NCBI GenBank assembly: GCA_964004625.1
Contig: CAXFOB010000039.1
Span: forward strand, 124,001-188,000
DNA from: GCA-002697625 sp002697625
Lineage (GTDB): Bacteria; Bacteroidota; Bacteroidia; Flavobacteriales; BACL11
Direction: 5' to 3'
DNA length: 64,000 nt
Part shown: piece after piece, positions 42,909 through 50,552 of the stretch
How the letters are laid out: every line of letters begins with the position of its first letter
Numbering within the stretch: position 1 is the stretch's first letter
Made by a program: the position numbers and the translations under genes
The notes under the pieces: model-generated
What the model saw: only the letters and a program-made list of their open reading frames with translations
Databases searched by the model: none
Told to the model about the DNA's origin: nothing

Positions 42909-43766
42909 CTACCAGTTTATTTTTTTTTGCCATTTGTTCCTGAAATATACAGCTATACCATTCATTATGAATGTAATAATTAATAGAATGATTATTGCCG
43001 CAGCTGCATTTATTGTAAATTCGTGTTGTGGACGAGAGATCCAATTAAAAATTTGAATTGGTAACACGGTGAATTCGTCCATTGGTGAAGATGGGGTGAA
43101 AGGTACATAAGCCAACGCGCCAATTACAATTAGAGGGGCTGTTTCTCCAACCGCTCTTGAAATGGCTAAGATTACTCCTGTGAGAATACCTCCACCTGCA
43201 GCGGGTAGTATCTGATACCACACCGTTTGCCATTTAGTTGCTCCAAGTCCGTAAGAGGCCGCTCTAATAGAAGGAGGTACAGCTTTTAGAGCCTCTCTTG
43301 TAGCTACAATTATTATTGGAAGTACCAATAACGCTAAGGTAAAACTACCCGCTAATATACTACTACCGAGATTCATTAGTCTTACAAAAATCTCAAGACC
43401 TAACAGACCATATATTACTGAGGGAACACCGGCTAAATTTGATATATTTACCTCCAGAAGAGAAGACAATTTACTTTTATCCCCATATTCTTCTAAATAA
43501 ATTCCTGCAGCAATTCCCAACGGAACAACTACAAGAAATGTAAAGATCACAATCCAAAGTGAACCACTCCAAGCTGTAAGAATCCCTGCTTTCTCAGCTT
43601 TTCTAGATGGAAGTGAATTTAGAAAATCCCAATCAATTCTTGTTAATCCATCATAAAGAATGCTTCCAATAAAGAATCCAAGTATTATAATTCCAATTAG
43701 TGTAGCGAATATTCCGATAAAATTAAAAATTCTATCCTTGATTCTATTTTTAGTGCTGTTAGTCAT
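42909..43766 (-). CDS. pstA: Phosphate ABC transporter permease PstA
   Basis: Inner-membrane permease of 285 residues with six predicted spans, starting IGIFATLIGIIILGFFIGSIL. The PstB-contacting EAA loop is REALKAVPPSIRAASYGLGATKWQTVW. NLAGVPSVIYGLLGLEIF is typical of PstA. Its start overlaps the pstC stop region by eight bases. Confidence 0.97.
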   Translation of the reverse strand: MTNSTKNRIKDRIFNFIGIFATLIGIIILGFFIGSILYDGLTRIDWDFLNSLPSRKAEKAGILTAWSGSLWIVIFTFLVVVPLGIAAGIYLEEYGDKSKLSSLLEVNISNLAGVPSVIYGLLGLEIFVRLMNLGSSILAGSFTLALLVLPIIIVATREALKAVPPSIRAASYGLGATKWQTVWYQILPAAGGGILTGVILAISRAVGETAPLIVIGALAYVPFTPSSPMDEFTVLPIQIFNWISRPQHEFTINAAAAIIILLIITFIMNGIAVYFRNKWQKKINW

Positions 43767-44631
43767 ATTGTTCTCGGAATTTTTTTCTTATATAAAATGA
43801 AATATTGTTTAATAAAAATGTTAATATAAACAAGGATATCCCGGCCGCAAAGATAGTTTTATATTCTAGTGAATTGTGTGGCACATCTCCTTTAGCTACT
43901 TGAACAATATAGGCTGTAATTGTCGAAATAGGAACAGTAGGGTCAACTGTTAATCTTGGTTGTTGACCAGCTGCAATTGCTACGATCATTGTTTCACCAA
44001 TTGCTCTGGAAAATGCTAATATTACAGAAACGATAATCCCAGAAGAAGCTGCTGGCACCATAACACGAAATGATGTTTGTAATCTTGTTGCTCCCATCCC
44101 ATAGGAAGCATTTCTTAATGATTTTGGAACCGCACTTAACGCATCTTCACTTAGAGAACTAACATAAGGAATAATCATAATCCCCATTACAATACCAGCA
44201 GACAAAGAATTAAAACCTGAAAGATTTGGAATAAAAGATTGTAAAAATGGAGTAACAACCGCTAAAGCAAAAAAACCATATACTACGGTTGGTACAGCAG
44301 CTAGTATTTCTAAGAGTGGTTTTGTTATTTTTTTGAATTTTTTGTTTGCATACTCGCTTAAATATATTGCAATTGTAATTCCTACAGGAAGAGCGACGGA
44401 TACAGCAATGAAAGTAGTTAATAAAGTCCCAGTAACAAGCGGTAGTATTCCGAAGTTTTTCTTCACAAACAATGGTGTCCATTCTTTATTTGTTAAGAAT
44501 TCAATTATTGAAACTTCTTTGAAAAATGAGATGCTTTCAGATAGCAAAACATATAAAATGCCAATAGTTGTTAAAATAGTAACAATTGCTGACAGTTTTA
44601 AAATAAATTCTATAAATTTTTCTTGCGTCAC
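43759..44631 (-). CDS. pstC: Phosphate ABC transporter permease PstC
   Basis: Second permease subunit, 290 residues, six predicted spans. EWTPLFVKKNFGILPLVTGTL and AAVPTVVYGFFALAVVTPFL are PstC hallmarks. The EAA loop is SEDALSAVPKSLRNASYGMGATRLQTSFRVMVP. It follows pstS after a 100-base gap that contains a hairpin. Confidence 0.97.
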   Translation of the reverse strand: MTQEKFIEFILKLSAIVTILTTIGILYVLLSESISFFKEVSIIEFLTNKEWTPLFVKKNFGILPLVTGTLLTTFIAVSVALPVGITIAIYLSEYANKKFKKITKPLLEILAAVPTVVYGFFALAVVTPFLQSFIPNLSGFNSLSAGIVMGIMIIPYVSSLSEDALSAVPKSLRNASYGMGATRLQTSFRVMVPAASSGIIVSVILAFSRAIGETMIVAIAAGQQPRLTVDPTVPISTITAYIVQVAKGDVPHNSLEYKTIFAAGISLFILTFLLNNISFYIRKKFREQYD

Positions 44632-44648
44632 TCTTATTTTCTAAAAGC

Positions 44649-44675
44649 TAAAACCACACTTAAAGTGTGGTTTTA
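44649..44675 (-). terminator. Hairpin between pstS and pstC (partial terminator or mRNA stabiliser)
   Basis: TAAAACCACACT / AGTGTGGTTTTA, a 12-base perfect stem with a three-base loop, located between the two genes. The T-tract that follows on the minus strand is short and interrupted (TTTTAGCTTTT). Partial termination here, or 3'-end protection of the pstS message, would give more PstS than PstCAB, as in other binding-protein transporters (inference). Confidence 0.7.
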
Positions 44676-44732
44676 ACAAACATACAAACATACAAATATT
44701 ATGAAATAATATTTAATTATTATGAAGAATAT

Positions 44733-45677
44733 TTATTTGGTTATAAAACTTTTGAATTTTGCTTTTTCAATCTCGTATTCTTTTGGTTGAAGAGGGATAT
44801 ATCCTACATCTTCTACAAGTGCTCCAGCATTATTTAAATAAAATTCCACAAATTCCTTAACCTCTTTTCTGTCTTTCGCAGTGTTATTTGCGTAGATAAA
44901 TATAGGTCTAGAAAGAGGAGCGTATGTTCCATTAGAGACTGTTTCCATTGAAGGAGAAACTGAACCATTCCCATTATCTACTCCAACTAGTTTTAATTTA
45001 TCTTTGTTTTCTTCGTAATAAGCTAATCCAAAGAAACCTAGTCCATATTTATCTCCAGCTATTCCTTGAACCAATACATGATCATCTTCTGATGCTGTAT
45101 AGTCTCCTCTTGTTCCAACTTTCTTTCCACAGATTGCTTCTGCGAAATAGTCATATGTACCAGAAGCTGTCCCAGGACCAAAAAGTCTAAGTTCTTCATT
45201 AGGCCATTCCTCTCTTATTTGATTCCAGTACATTATTTTTCCTTGAGCTTCAGGGTTCCAAATTTTTTCCAATTCCTCTACTGTAAAATAATCAACCCAG
45301 GTATTTTCTGGATTTACAAGGACAGCTAGTCCATCATAAGCAACAGATAATCCAACATAGGATATATTGTTTTCATTACAAGCGGTAGCTTCTGAGTCTT
45401 TAATTGGTCTAGAAGCGTTAGAAATTGATGTTTCACCTCTACTAAATTTCTTAAATCCACCGCCTGTTCCTGATACTCCTACAGTAACTTTTACATTTGG
45501 TTGAACTGCTCTGAATTCTTCAGCAATAGCCTCTGTGATTGGGTACACAGTTGAAGATCCATCAATTTTTACGTCACCAGATAATAGTTCTGAAGATGTT
45601 TCTGTTTCTGTTGCTCCTCCACAACTCATCAAAAATAAAGTTGTTAGGGACAATAATAATTTTTTCATTTTTTTCAT
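44733..45677 (-). CDS. pstS: Phosphate-binding lipoprotein PstS
   Basis: Periplasmic phosphate receptor for PstCAB. The lipoprotein signal is KKLLLSLTTLFLMSCGG, with the lipidated Cys followed by GG. Phosphate-site segments are DGSSTVYPITEAIAEEF, GVSGTGGGFKKF, ISNASRPI and GPGTASGTYDYF. I use the ATG at 45677 (the ATG at 45668 is also possible). The longer frame starts at a TTG (45704) that lies within the TACGTTTG promoter element, so it cannot be the start. Mature length is about 295 residues. Upstream are three PhoB-type half-sites. Confidence 0.95.
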   Translation of the reverse strand: MKKMKKLLLSLTTLFLMSCGGATETETSSELLSGDVKIDGSSTVYPITEAIAEEFRAVQPNVKVTVGVSGTGGGFKKFSRGETSISNASRPIKDSEATACNENNISYVGLSVAYDGLAVLVNPENTWVDYFTVEELEKIWNPEAQGKIMYWNQIREEWPNEELRLFGPGTASGTYDYFAEAICGKKVGTRGDYTASEDDHVLVQGIAGDKYGLGFFGLAYYEENKDKLKLVGVDNGNGSVSPSMETVSNGTYAPLSRPIFIYANNTAKDRKEVKEFVEFYLNNAGALVEDVGYIPLQPKEYEIEKAKFKSFITK

Positions 45678-45701
45678 TTTTAATTTATTATAATTTTTTG
45701 A

Positions 45702-45709
45702 CAAACGTA
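45702..45709 (-). promoter_or_regulatory. -7 promoter element of pstSCAB-phoU
   Basis: TACGTTTG on the minus strand, 24 bases before the pstS ATG at 45677. It is spaced 18 bases from the Pho-box array, so it probably relies on the activator rather than on a -33 box. Confidence 0.65.
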
Positions 45710-45727
45710 ATCATTCATTATTTGAAG

Positions 45728-45756
45728 AATATTAATTTAATGTTAACCAAATGTTA
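45728..45756 (-). promoter_or_regulatory. Pho-box array upstream of pstS
   Basis: Three 7-mers with 4-base spacers (11-base period), given on the plus strand: AATATTA (45728-45734), AATGTTA (45739-45745), AATGTTA (45750-45756). The same 7+4 spacing is known for PhoB boxes. The inner edge is 18 bases from the pstS -7 element. The array ends just before the porin stop codon (45761). Confidence 0.7.
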
Positions 45757-45760
45757 TTAA

Positions 45761-46687
45761 TTAAAATTTATATTCTAAGTTTAGATATAAAGCGTTGTCC
45801 TTTACATCATTTTCATTTGTTGTTTGTCTAATATTTACAGCTGCTTTGACACCTTTAGTTAGTTGAGCTTCAACACCAGCTATAGCGTAAGTACCGTCTT
45901 CATCCCAAGATCCTTCTGATGTATAGTCATCATATCTTCCAAATAAAGTATATCTTTCAGATAATTTGTAAGAGCCATATACTGACATTATTTCTCTGTC
46001 ATCATTTTCAATATTGTTAGAGTTCGCCATCATGTCAGTTTCAAAACCAAGATTTAATCCGTTGTTTGAATAAGAAATTGATGCTGTAGTTATTTCTTGA
46101 TCTATATCACTACAAGCACAGCTCTTTATGTCTCTAAATAATCTAATTGAAAAACTGGATAGTTTATAAGTTCCTCCAAATCCTACTCTCATTAAACCAT
46201 CAGCATCTTGAGTTTTTTTGTATCCTTCTCCATTTAAAATTTGACCGTCGATAGTGAAATTTTCAAAAACTTCATAGTCTAAACTAACACCCAAATCGGC
46301 TGGATTAGCCCACTTTTCTTTGTCTAGTGCAGATTTTTCAATGTACCTTCTTCCCCATGATTTTTCCATGAACTTAAAGTTTTTAGCTCCAATCATACCC
46401 ATGTTTATGGAGGCATTAGACATTGGTTTCCATGTCAAAGACGCAATTTTAAGGAATGTTGTGTAAGCTGATCCAGATTCATTATTACCTACATCAAATG
46501 TGATTTTTGTAGAGAAATTGTCATCAATCTTGTAAGAGTAACCTAAATAAGCTCTTTTTAATTCAAATTCATTTTTATCATTATCCTGATTGAAGTTTGT
46601 AAATACCTTTCCAAAAGGTTTCCCTTCTTGTGCATTAATTGAAAGTGTAAATGCAAACACTAATGTTAAACTAAATAATTTTTTCAT
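45761..46687 (-). CDS. Phosphate-regulated porin (OprO/OprP-like)
   Basis: Outer-membrane barrel protein of 308 residues with a signal peptide (MKKLFSLTLVFAFTLSINAQ). It shows alternating barrel strands and the pattern FELKRAYLGYSYKIDDNFSTKITFDVG typical of phosphate-selective porins O and P. It ends ALYLNLEYKF with the terminal Phe needed for BamA recognition. The Pho-box array upstream and position between pstS and phoB support a phosphate-starvation role. Ion selectivity is inferred. Confidence 0.8.
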   Translation of the reverse strand: MKKLFSLTLVFAFTLSINAQEGKPFGKVFTNFNQDNDKNEFELKRAYLGYSYKIDDNFSTKITFDVGNNESGSAYTTFLKIASLTWKPMSNASINMGMIGAKNFKFMEKSWGRRYIEKSALDKEKWANPADLGVSLDYEVFENFTIDGQILNGEGYKKTQDADGLMRVGFGGTYKLSSFSIRLFRDIKSCACSDIDQEITTASISYSNNGLNLGFETDMMANSNNIENDDREIMSVYGSYKLSERYTLFGRYDDYTSEGSWDEDGTYAIAGVEAQLTKGVKAAVNIRQTTNENDVKDNALYLNLEYKF

Positions 46688-46718
46688 TTTCTATATATTT
46701 TAGAAGTTAATTTGCGGA

Positions 46719-46726
46719 CAAATTTA
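46719..46726 (-). promoter_or_regulatory. -7 promoter element of the porin gene
   Basis: TAAATTTG on the minus strand, 31 bases before the porin ATG and 19 bases from the Pho-box array, nearly the same geometry as at pstS. Confidence 0.6.
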
Positions 46727-46745
46727 ATTAGAATTAGTTCGTTTA

Positions 46746-46774
46746 AATGTTAAGTTAATGTTAAATAAATGTGT
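46746..46774 (-). promoter_or_regulatory. Pho-box array upstream of the porin
   Basis: On the plus strand: AATGTTA (46746-46752), AATGTTA (46757-46763) and a degenerate AATGTGT (46768-46774), each separated by four bases. It matches the pstS array in sequence, period and distance to the -7 element. This gap of 334 bases (46688-47021) otherwise holds only the small ORF at 46891 and the phoB-like promoter region. Confidence 0.7.
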
Positions 46775-46890
46775 TTTATAGATTAATTTTTTAAGACATT
46801 CAGATTCTTTGATAACCAAATTTAGCAATTAATTAATATTCAGACAATATTTTACTATGATTAAATATATATTTTTAAATAAAAAATCAA

Positions 46891-46977
46891 ATGGAGATAA
46901 TTTATAGTATTATATGTATTTCAATTATACTTATTCAAGTAATTAGGGATAGAAAAAATTATTTTAAAAAAACATAA
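46891..46977 (+). CDS. Putative 28-residue single-span membrane peptide upstream of the phoB-like gene
   Basis: Short frame starting MEIIYSIICISIILIQVI (hydrophobic, long enough for one membrane span) and ending with a basic tail RDRKNYFKKT before TAA. The layout, a span plus positive cytoplasmic tail, is typical of real small membrane proteins. It lies 44 bases before the phoB-like ATG. No clear TAnnTTTG element or conserved family was recognised. The AT-rich composition makes hydrophobic chance frames likely, so confidence is limited. Confidence 0.3.
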   Translation: MEIIYSIICISIILIQVIRDRKNYFKKT

Positions 46978-47021
46978 TTGAGTCTACTAATTAATTAATT
47001 CTTAATCATAATTTAGCAGTA

Positions 47022-47696
47022 ATGAAAAATAAAATCCTTTTAGTTGATGATGATGTAGATATTCTTGAAATTTTACGATATAATTTAGAGAAATCAAATT
47101 TCATTGTGGAAACTGCTTCAAATGGTATTATAGCAATTGAAAAGGCGTTAAAATTCAAGCCTGATTTAGTTGTGTTAGATGTAATGATGCCAGAAATGGA
47201 TGGCATTACAGCTTGTGAAAAAATAAGAGAACTGCCTGAATTAGAAAACGTTATTATAACTTTTTTAACTGCAAGAAATGAAGACTACTCACAAATAGCT
47301 GGACTTGAAGCTGGAGCAGATGATTATATTGACAAACCAATACAACCAAAAGTATTTGTTACAAAAATTAAATCATTATTGCGAAGAAGATTAAATACTG
47401 AACAAAATGATATTATTACCTTCAATGACATTACAATTGAAAAATCTAAATTTAAGGTTAAATTTCAAGAAAAAGAAGTTAAGCTCGCTAGAAAAGAATT
47501 TGATTTACTAGTCCTTTTGTTATCAGATCCTGGAAAACTTTTTACGAGGGAAGAAATAATGAATAGGGTTTGGAAAGATGATTCTTTTGTTGGTGATAGG
47601 ACTATTGATGTTCATATAAGAAAATTACGTCAAAAGTTTGGAGAGAACTTAATCAATACAATAAAAGGAATTGGATATCAGTCAAAGGAACAATGA
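47022..47696 (+). CDS. PhoB-like response regulator (OmpR family)
   Basis: Two-domain transcription factor of 224 residues. The receiver domain (about 1-120) has KILLVDDDVDILEILRYNL, the phospho-acceptor Asp in LVVLDVMMPEMDG, TARNEDY and DYIDKPIQP. The winged-helix domain (about 130-222) has RKEFDLLVLLLSDPGKLFTREEIMNRVW and RTIDVHIRKLRQKFG...INTIKGIGYQS. It is divergent from the porin and pst genes and is paired with a kinase by a four-base overlap. With the Pho boxes, the PhoB role is well supported but not proven. Upstream TAATTTAG (one mismatch to TAnnTTTG) may be its promoter. Confidence 0.88.
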   Translation: MKNKILLVDDDVDILEILRYNLEKSNFIVETASNGIIAIEKALKFKPDLVVLDVMMPEMDGITACEKIRELPELENVIITFLTARNEDYSQIAGLEAGADDYIDKPIQPKVFVTKIKSLLRRRLNTEQNDIITFNDITIEKSKFKVKFQEKEVKLARKEFDLLVLLLSDPGKLFTREEIMNRVWKDDSFVGDRTIDVHIRKLRQKFGENLINTIKGIGYQSKEQ

Positions 47697-48688
47697 AATT
47701 TAATACTCCACTAACAATATCATTTTACATTTCATCATTAAGTACAATTTTATTGTTGATACTCTCTTATTTTGCTGATGTTTTAATTCCGTTTTATTTA
47801 TTATCTATCATTTTTTTAGTAGTTGGAGTCTTTTCCTATTTTATTATTAGAAATTATATTCAAAGAAAAATAAATGTTCTCTATAGAAGCATACAAAAAC
47901 AAAAGACTCTAAATGAGTCAACATTAGATATTGAAAAAGCAGAAAAGGAAGTGTCAGAATGGATCTTAGAACGTCAAGCAGAAATTGAACATCTAAAAGA
48001 TACAGAAAAGTTTAGAAGAGAATTTTTAGGAAATGTATCACACGAACTAAAAACACCAATTTTTAATATACAAGGATATATTCTAACTTTGTTAGAAGGA
48101 GCATTAGAAGATGAGATGATAAATAGAAAATACTTGGAAAGAACACAGAAAAGTGTAGAGAGGATGATTTCTATTGTAGAGGACCTGTCCAATATTTCTA
48201 ATATGGAATCTAATAATGAATCCCTCAAGTTCAACAAGTTTGATATTATTTCTTCATGTTTAAGTGTCATGGAATCTTTGGAGAAAAAAGCAGAAAAAAG
48301 TAGTATTTCTTTATCTTTTGACAAGATTTATGCTCCAACATTTGTAGTTGGTAATGAAAATAAAATCTCTCAAGTGCTAATGAATTTGATTCACAACTCT
48401 ATTATTTATGGAAAAGATGGAGGAGAAACTAAGGTAAAAATTTTTGATATGGATAAACAATATTTAATTGAAGTTTCTGACAATGGGATAGGTATTGATC
48501 AGGAGGATTTAGATAGATTATGCGAAAGGTTTTATAGAGTAGATTCTTCAAGGTCAATTGCGAAAGGAGGTACAGGATTAGGTCTTTCTATTGTAAAACA
48601 TATAATTGAATTACATAAACAAACTTTTAACATAAGATCAACCCTTGGTGAAGGATCAACTTTTTCCTTTACTCTTCAAAAATCTTAA
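47693..48688 (+). CDS. PhoR-like sensor histidine kinase
   Basis: Membrane kinase of 331 residues. Two N-terminal spans (about 8-28 and 31-51) have almost no periplasmic loop, as in PhoR. A short linker coiled coil (about 70-105) precedes the HisKA domain with phospho-His in NVSHELKTPIFNIQGYI (near 121). The HATPase domain has N box VLMNLIHNSIIYG, SDNGIGIDQEDL and GGTGLGLSIVKHII. The ATG overlaps the regulator stop (ATGA). The lack of a large sensor loop fits signal input through PstB/PhoU. The last 20 bases overlap the convergent glycosyltransferase gene. Confidence 0.88.
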   Translation: MKFNTPLTISFYISSLSTILLLILSYFADVLIPFYLLSIIFLVVGVFSYFIIRNYIQRKINVLYRSIQKQKTLNESTLDIEKAEKEVSEWILERQAEIEHLKDTEKFRREFLGNVSHELKTPIFNIQGYILTLLEGALEDEMINRKYLERTQKSVERMISIVEDLSNISNMESNNESLKFNKFDIISSCLSVMESLEKKAEKSSISLSFDKIYAPTFVVGNENKISQVLMNLIHNSIIYGKDGGETKVKIFDMDKQYLIEVSDNGIGIDQEDLDRLCERFYRVDSSRSIAKGGTGLGLSIVKHIIELHKQTFNIRSTLGEGSTFSFTLQKS

Positions 48689-49715
48689 ATAATTTATTCC
48701 AATCTGTCTCAGATTCCCCAAAGTTTTTAAATCCAGAATATTCTTTACTTTTTAGCAGAGATTTTGTTAAATCAAAATCTTTTTGATTCTGATAAAAACA
48801 GATTCCTTGTTTTTCTAAATATTCAGCAAGATATTCTTGCTCTTTTTGCCCTGGAGTTGGAATAAAAATAGCTTCTAATTTTAATTTTTCTAAATCCATT
48901 ATTGTAGAATATCCTGATCTACAAACTACAATTTTAGATTTTAAAAGGATTGTATTTAATTCTTTAGCATTTAGATAAGAGTATATTTCACAATTTCCAA
49001 TAGTCTTATCATATTCTTCTTCTGGTTTCCCTAAAATAATACAGGACTTAGTTTCCCATTTTATTAAATTATCAGTGGCTATTTTCTCTAAGATTGTTCG
49101 TTGAGGTTCTGGACCTGATATTAAAAAACAAATATCGTATTCCTTCTTTGTTTTCCTGTATTTAAGCCTTGAAAGGGTCCCAATATACTTAATTGAACTC
49201 TCTGAAGATATAGATAGTTCTCCAGATAATTTATTTTTATTACAGTCAGGAACCCAACATTCAGTATATTTTTTAAGAAAAAAATGGTTAATCTGATTAA
49301 TAAAATTTGAGAACAATGGACTTTTAATTTGTATCTGATGACTTATAAATACAGAGCAAATAGACGAATTCCACATACCATATCTGTTGTCAGAAATAAC
49401 AGCATCAATCTTATATTCTTTTATGATTTTCTTCAAATTTTTATGTTCCTGTATAATTCCTAGTACTATTTTTGGAATCTGAAAAAACATCCTCCATATC
49501 ATCATTCTTCCATCTTTAGAGTATTTTATATTATATCCTTTTGAAGAGATAAATTGTAAATCCGGAAATTCTTTTCTTAATAAAACTTCTGACCTCCCAC
49601 TTGACGATAGGATTATCTCGAAATTATGTTTAATTAATTCTCTAATTATAGGAATACACCTGGTAGCATGTCCTATTCCCCAATCTAGGGGGGAAACTAA
49701 AATTCTTTTTTTCAT
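48669..49715 (-). CDS. GT28/MurG-like glycosyltransferase
   Basis: GT-B fold protein of about 348 residues. N-terminal KKRILVSPLDWGIGHATRCIPIIRELI is a nucleotide-sugar-transferase start. The C-terminal ISGPEPQRTILEKI, VVCRSGYSTIMDLEKLKLEAIFIPTPGQKEQEYLAEYL matches the UDP-GlcNAc transferase-type donor site. I take the ATG at 49715. The longer frame to 49817 would overlap the trmB start and promoter and adds unlike residues. The acceptor is unknown; glycolipid or cell-surface glycan is likely. The 3' end overlaps the kinase gene. Confidence 0.8.
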   Translation of the reverse strand: MKKRILVSPLDWGIGHATRCIPIIRELIKHNFEIILSSSGRSEVLLRKEFPDLQFISSKGYNIKYSKDGRMMIWRMFFQIPKIVLGIIQEHKNLKKIIKEYKIDAVISDNRYGMWNSSICSVFISHQIQIKSPLFSNFINQINHFFLKKYTECWVPDCNKNKLSGELSISSESSIKYIGTLSRLKYRKTKKEYDICFLISGPEPQRTILEKIATDNLIKWETKSCIILGKPEEEYDKTIGNCEIYSYLNAKELNTILLKSKIVVCRSGYSTIMDLEKLKLEAIFIPTPGQKEQEYLAEYLEKQGICFYQNQKDFDLTKSLLKSKEYSGFKNFGESETDWNKLFKIFEE

Positions 49716-49745
49716 TTTCACCAGCCTAAAATAGAGAAAACAATT

Positions 49746-49753
49746 TATTTTTG
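49746..49753 (+). promoter_or_regulatory. -7 promoter element of trmB
   Basis: TATTTTTG lies 15 bases before the TTG start of trmB. An imperfect TATTTTAG on the other strand could serve the glycosyltransferase. Confidence 0.5.
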
Positions 49754-49768
49754 TAGAAAAAATTAAAC

Positions 49769-50437
49769 TTGGCAAAAAATAAATTAAAGAGATTCTCTCA
49801 GTTGGAACAACTACCAAATGTAATTCAACCTGAGACGTATGAATTAAAAGAAGACATTCCTTTAAAAGGAAATTGGCATAATCAATTTTTTAAGAATAAT
49901 CATCCAATTGTTTTAGAGTTAGGGTGCGGTAAAGGAGAATATTCTGTAGCATTAGCAGAAAGGTTTCCTAAGAAGAACTTTATTGGTGTTGATATAAAGG
50001 GTAATAGGATGTGGGTTGGTGCAACTGATTCCAATCACAAAAAAATGAAGAATATTGCCTTTTTAAGAATAAGGATTGAAAATATAATAAAATGTTTTGC
50101 TGAAAATGAGGTGAGCGAAATTTGGATTACTTTTCCAGATCCTCAGATAAAAAGAAAACGACAATCTAAAAGATTAACTCATCCGGATTTTTTAAAGAAA
50201 TACAATAACTTTCTGAAGGAAGATGCAATTATTAATTTAAAAACAGATAGTGCTTTTTTATATGGTTATACACTTGGGGTAATAGAAGGGGAGAATCATG
50301 AGTTATTAGATTGCACAAATGATGTATATAATGTACATCAGACAAGAGAGAATATGGATATTAAAACGCATTACGAAAAAATATATTTGGGAAAGAACAC
50401 TGCTATTACATATACCAAATTTAGATTAAATTATTGA
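49769..50437 (+). CDS. trmB: tRNA (guanine-N7)-methyltransferase
   Basis: Methylates G46 of tRNA using S-adenosylmethionine. Motifs: LELGCGKGEYSVALAERFPKKNFIGVDIKG (SAM site, near 50-80), RIENII, EIWITFPDPQIKRKRQSKRLTHPDFL (family signature) and the C-terminal HYEKIYLGKNTAITYTKFR. Length 222 residues. The start is TTG, giving MAKNKLKRF, the family N-terminus in Flavobacteria; no ATG would fit better. Confidence 0.95.
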   Translation: MAKNKLKRFSQLEQLPNVIQPETYELKEDIPLKGNWHNQFFKNNHPIVLELGCGKGEYSVALAERFPKKNFIGVDIKGNRMWVGATDSNHKKMKNIAFLRIRIENIIKCFAENEVSEIWITFPDPQIKRKRQSKRLTHPDFLKKYNNFLKEDAIINLKTDSAFLYGYTLGVIEGENHELLDCTNDVYNVHQTRENMDIKTHYEKIYLGKNTAITYTKFRLNY

Positions 50438-50527
50438 TTAGGAAGAACATTTTTTTTCTAAGAGTATGTGAGTCTTTCTGGAATACAAGAGATTTGTCTA
50501 TAGTTTAGAGATTCGATAGAAAAACTA

Positions 50528-50535
50528 TATATTTG
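50528..50535 (+). promoter_or_regulatory. -7 promoter element of the mrp operon
   Basis: TATATTTG lies 17 bases before the mrp ATG. It probably serves mrp-nfu-pabB-tilS and perhaps genes up to dsbD, which are all closely spaced. Confidence 0.5.
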
Positions 50536-50552
50536 CTAAAGAATAATTTTAC

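Noticed and set aside
45678..45704. Longer PstS starting at the TTG at 45704
   Set aside because: That TTG lies inside the TACGTTTG promoter element, and the lipoprotein signal begins at the ATG at 45677 or 45668.
50438..50527. Hairpin after trmB (TTAGGAAGAAC...TTTTCTAA)
   Set aside because: Several mismatches, and no clean stem plus T-tract.
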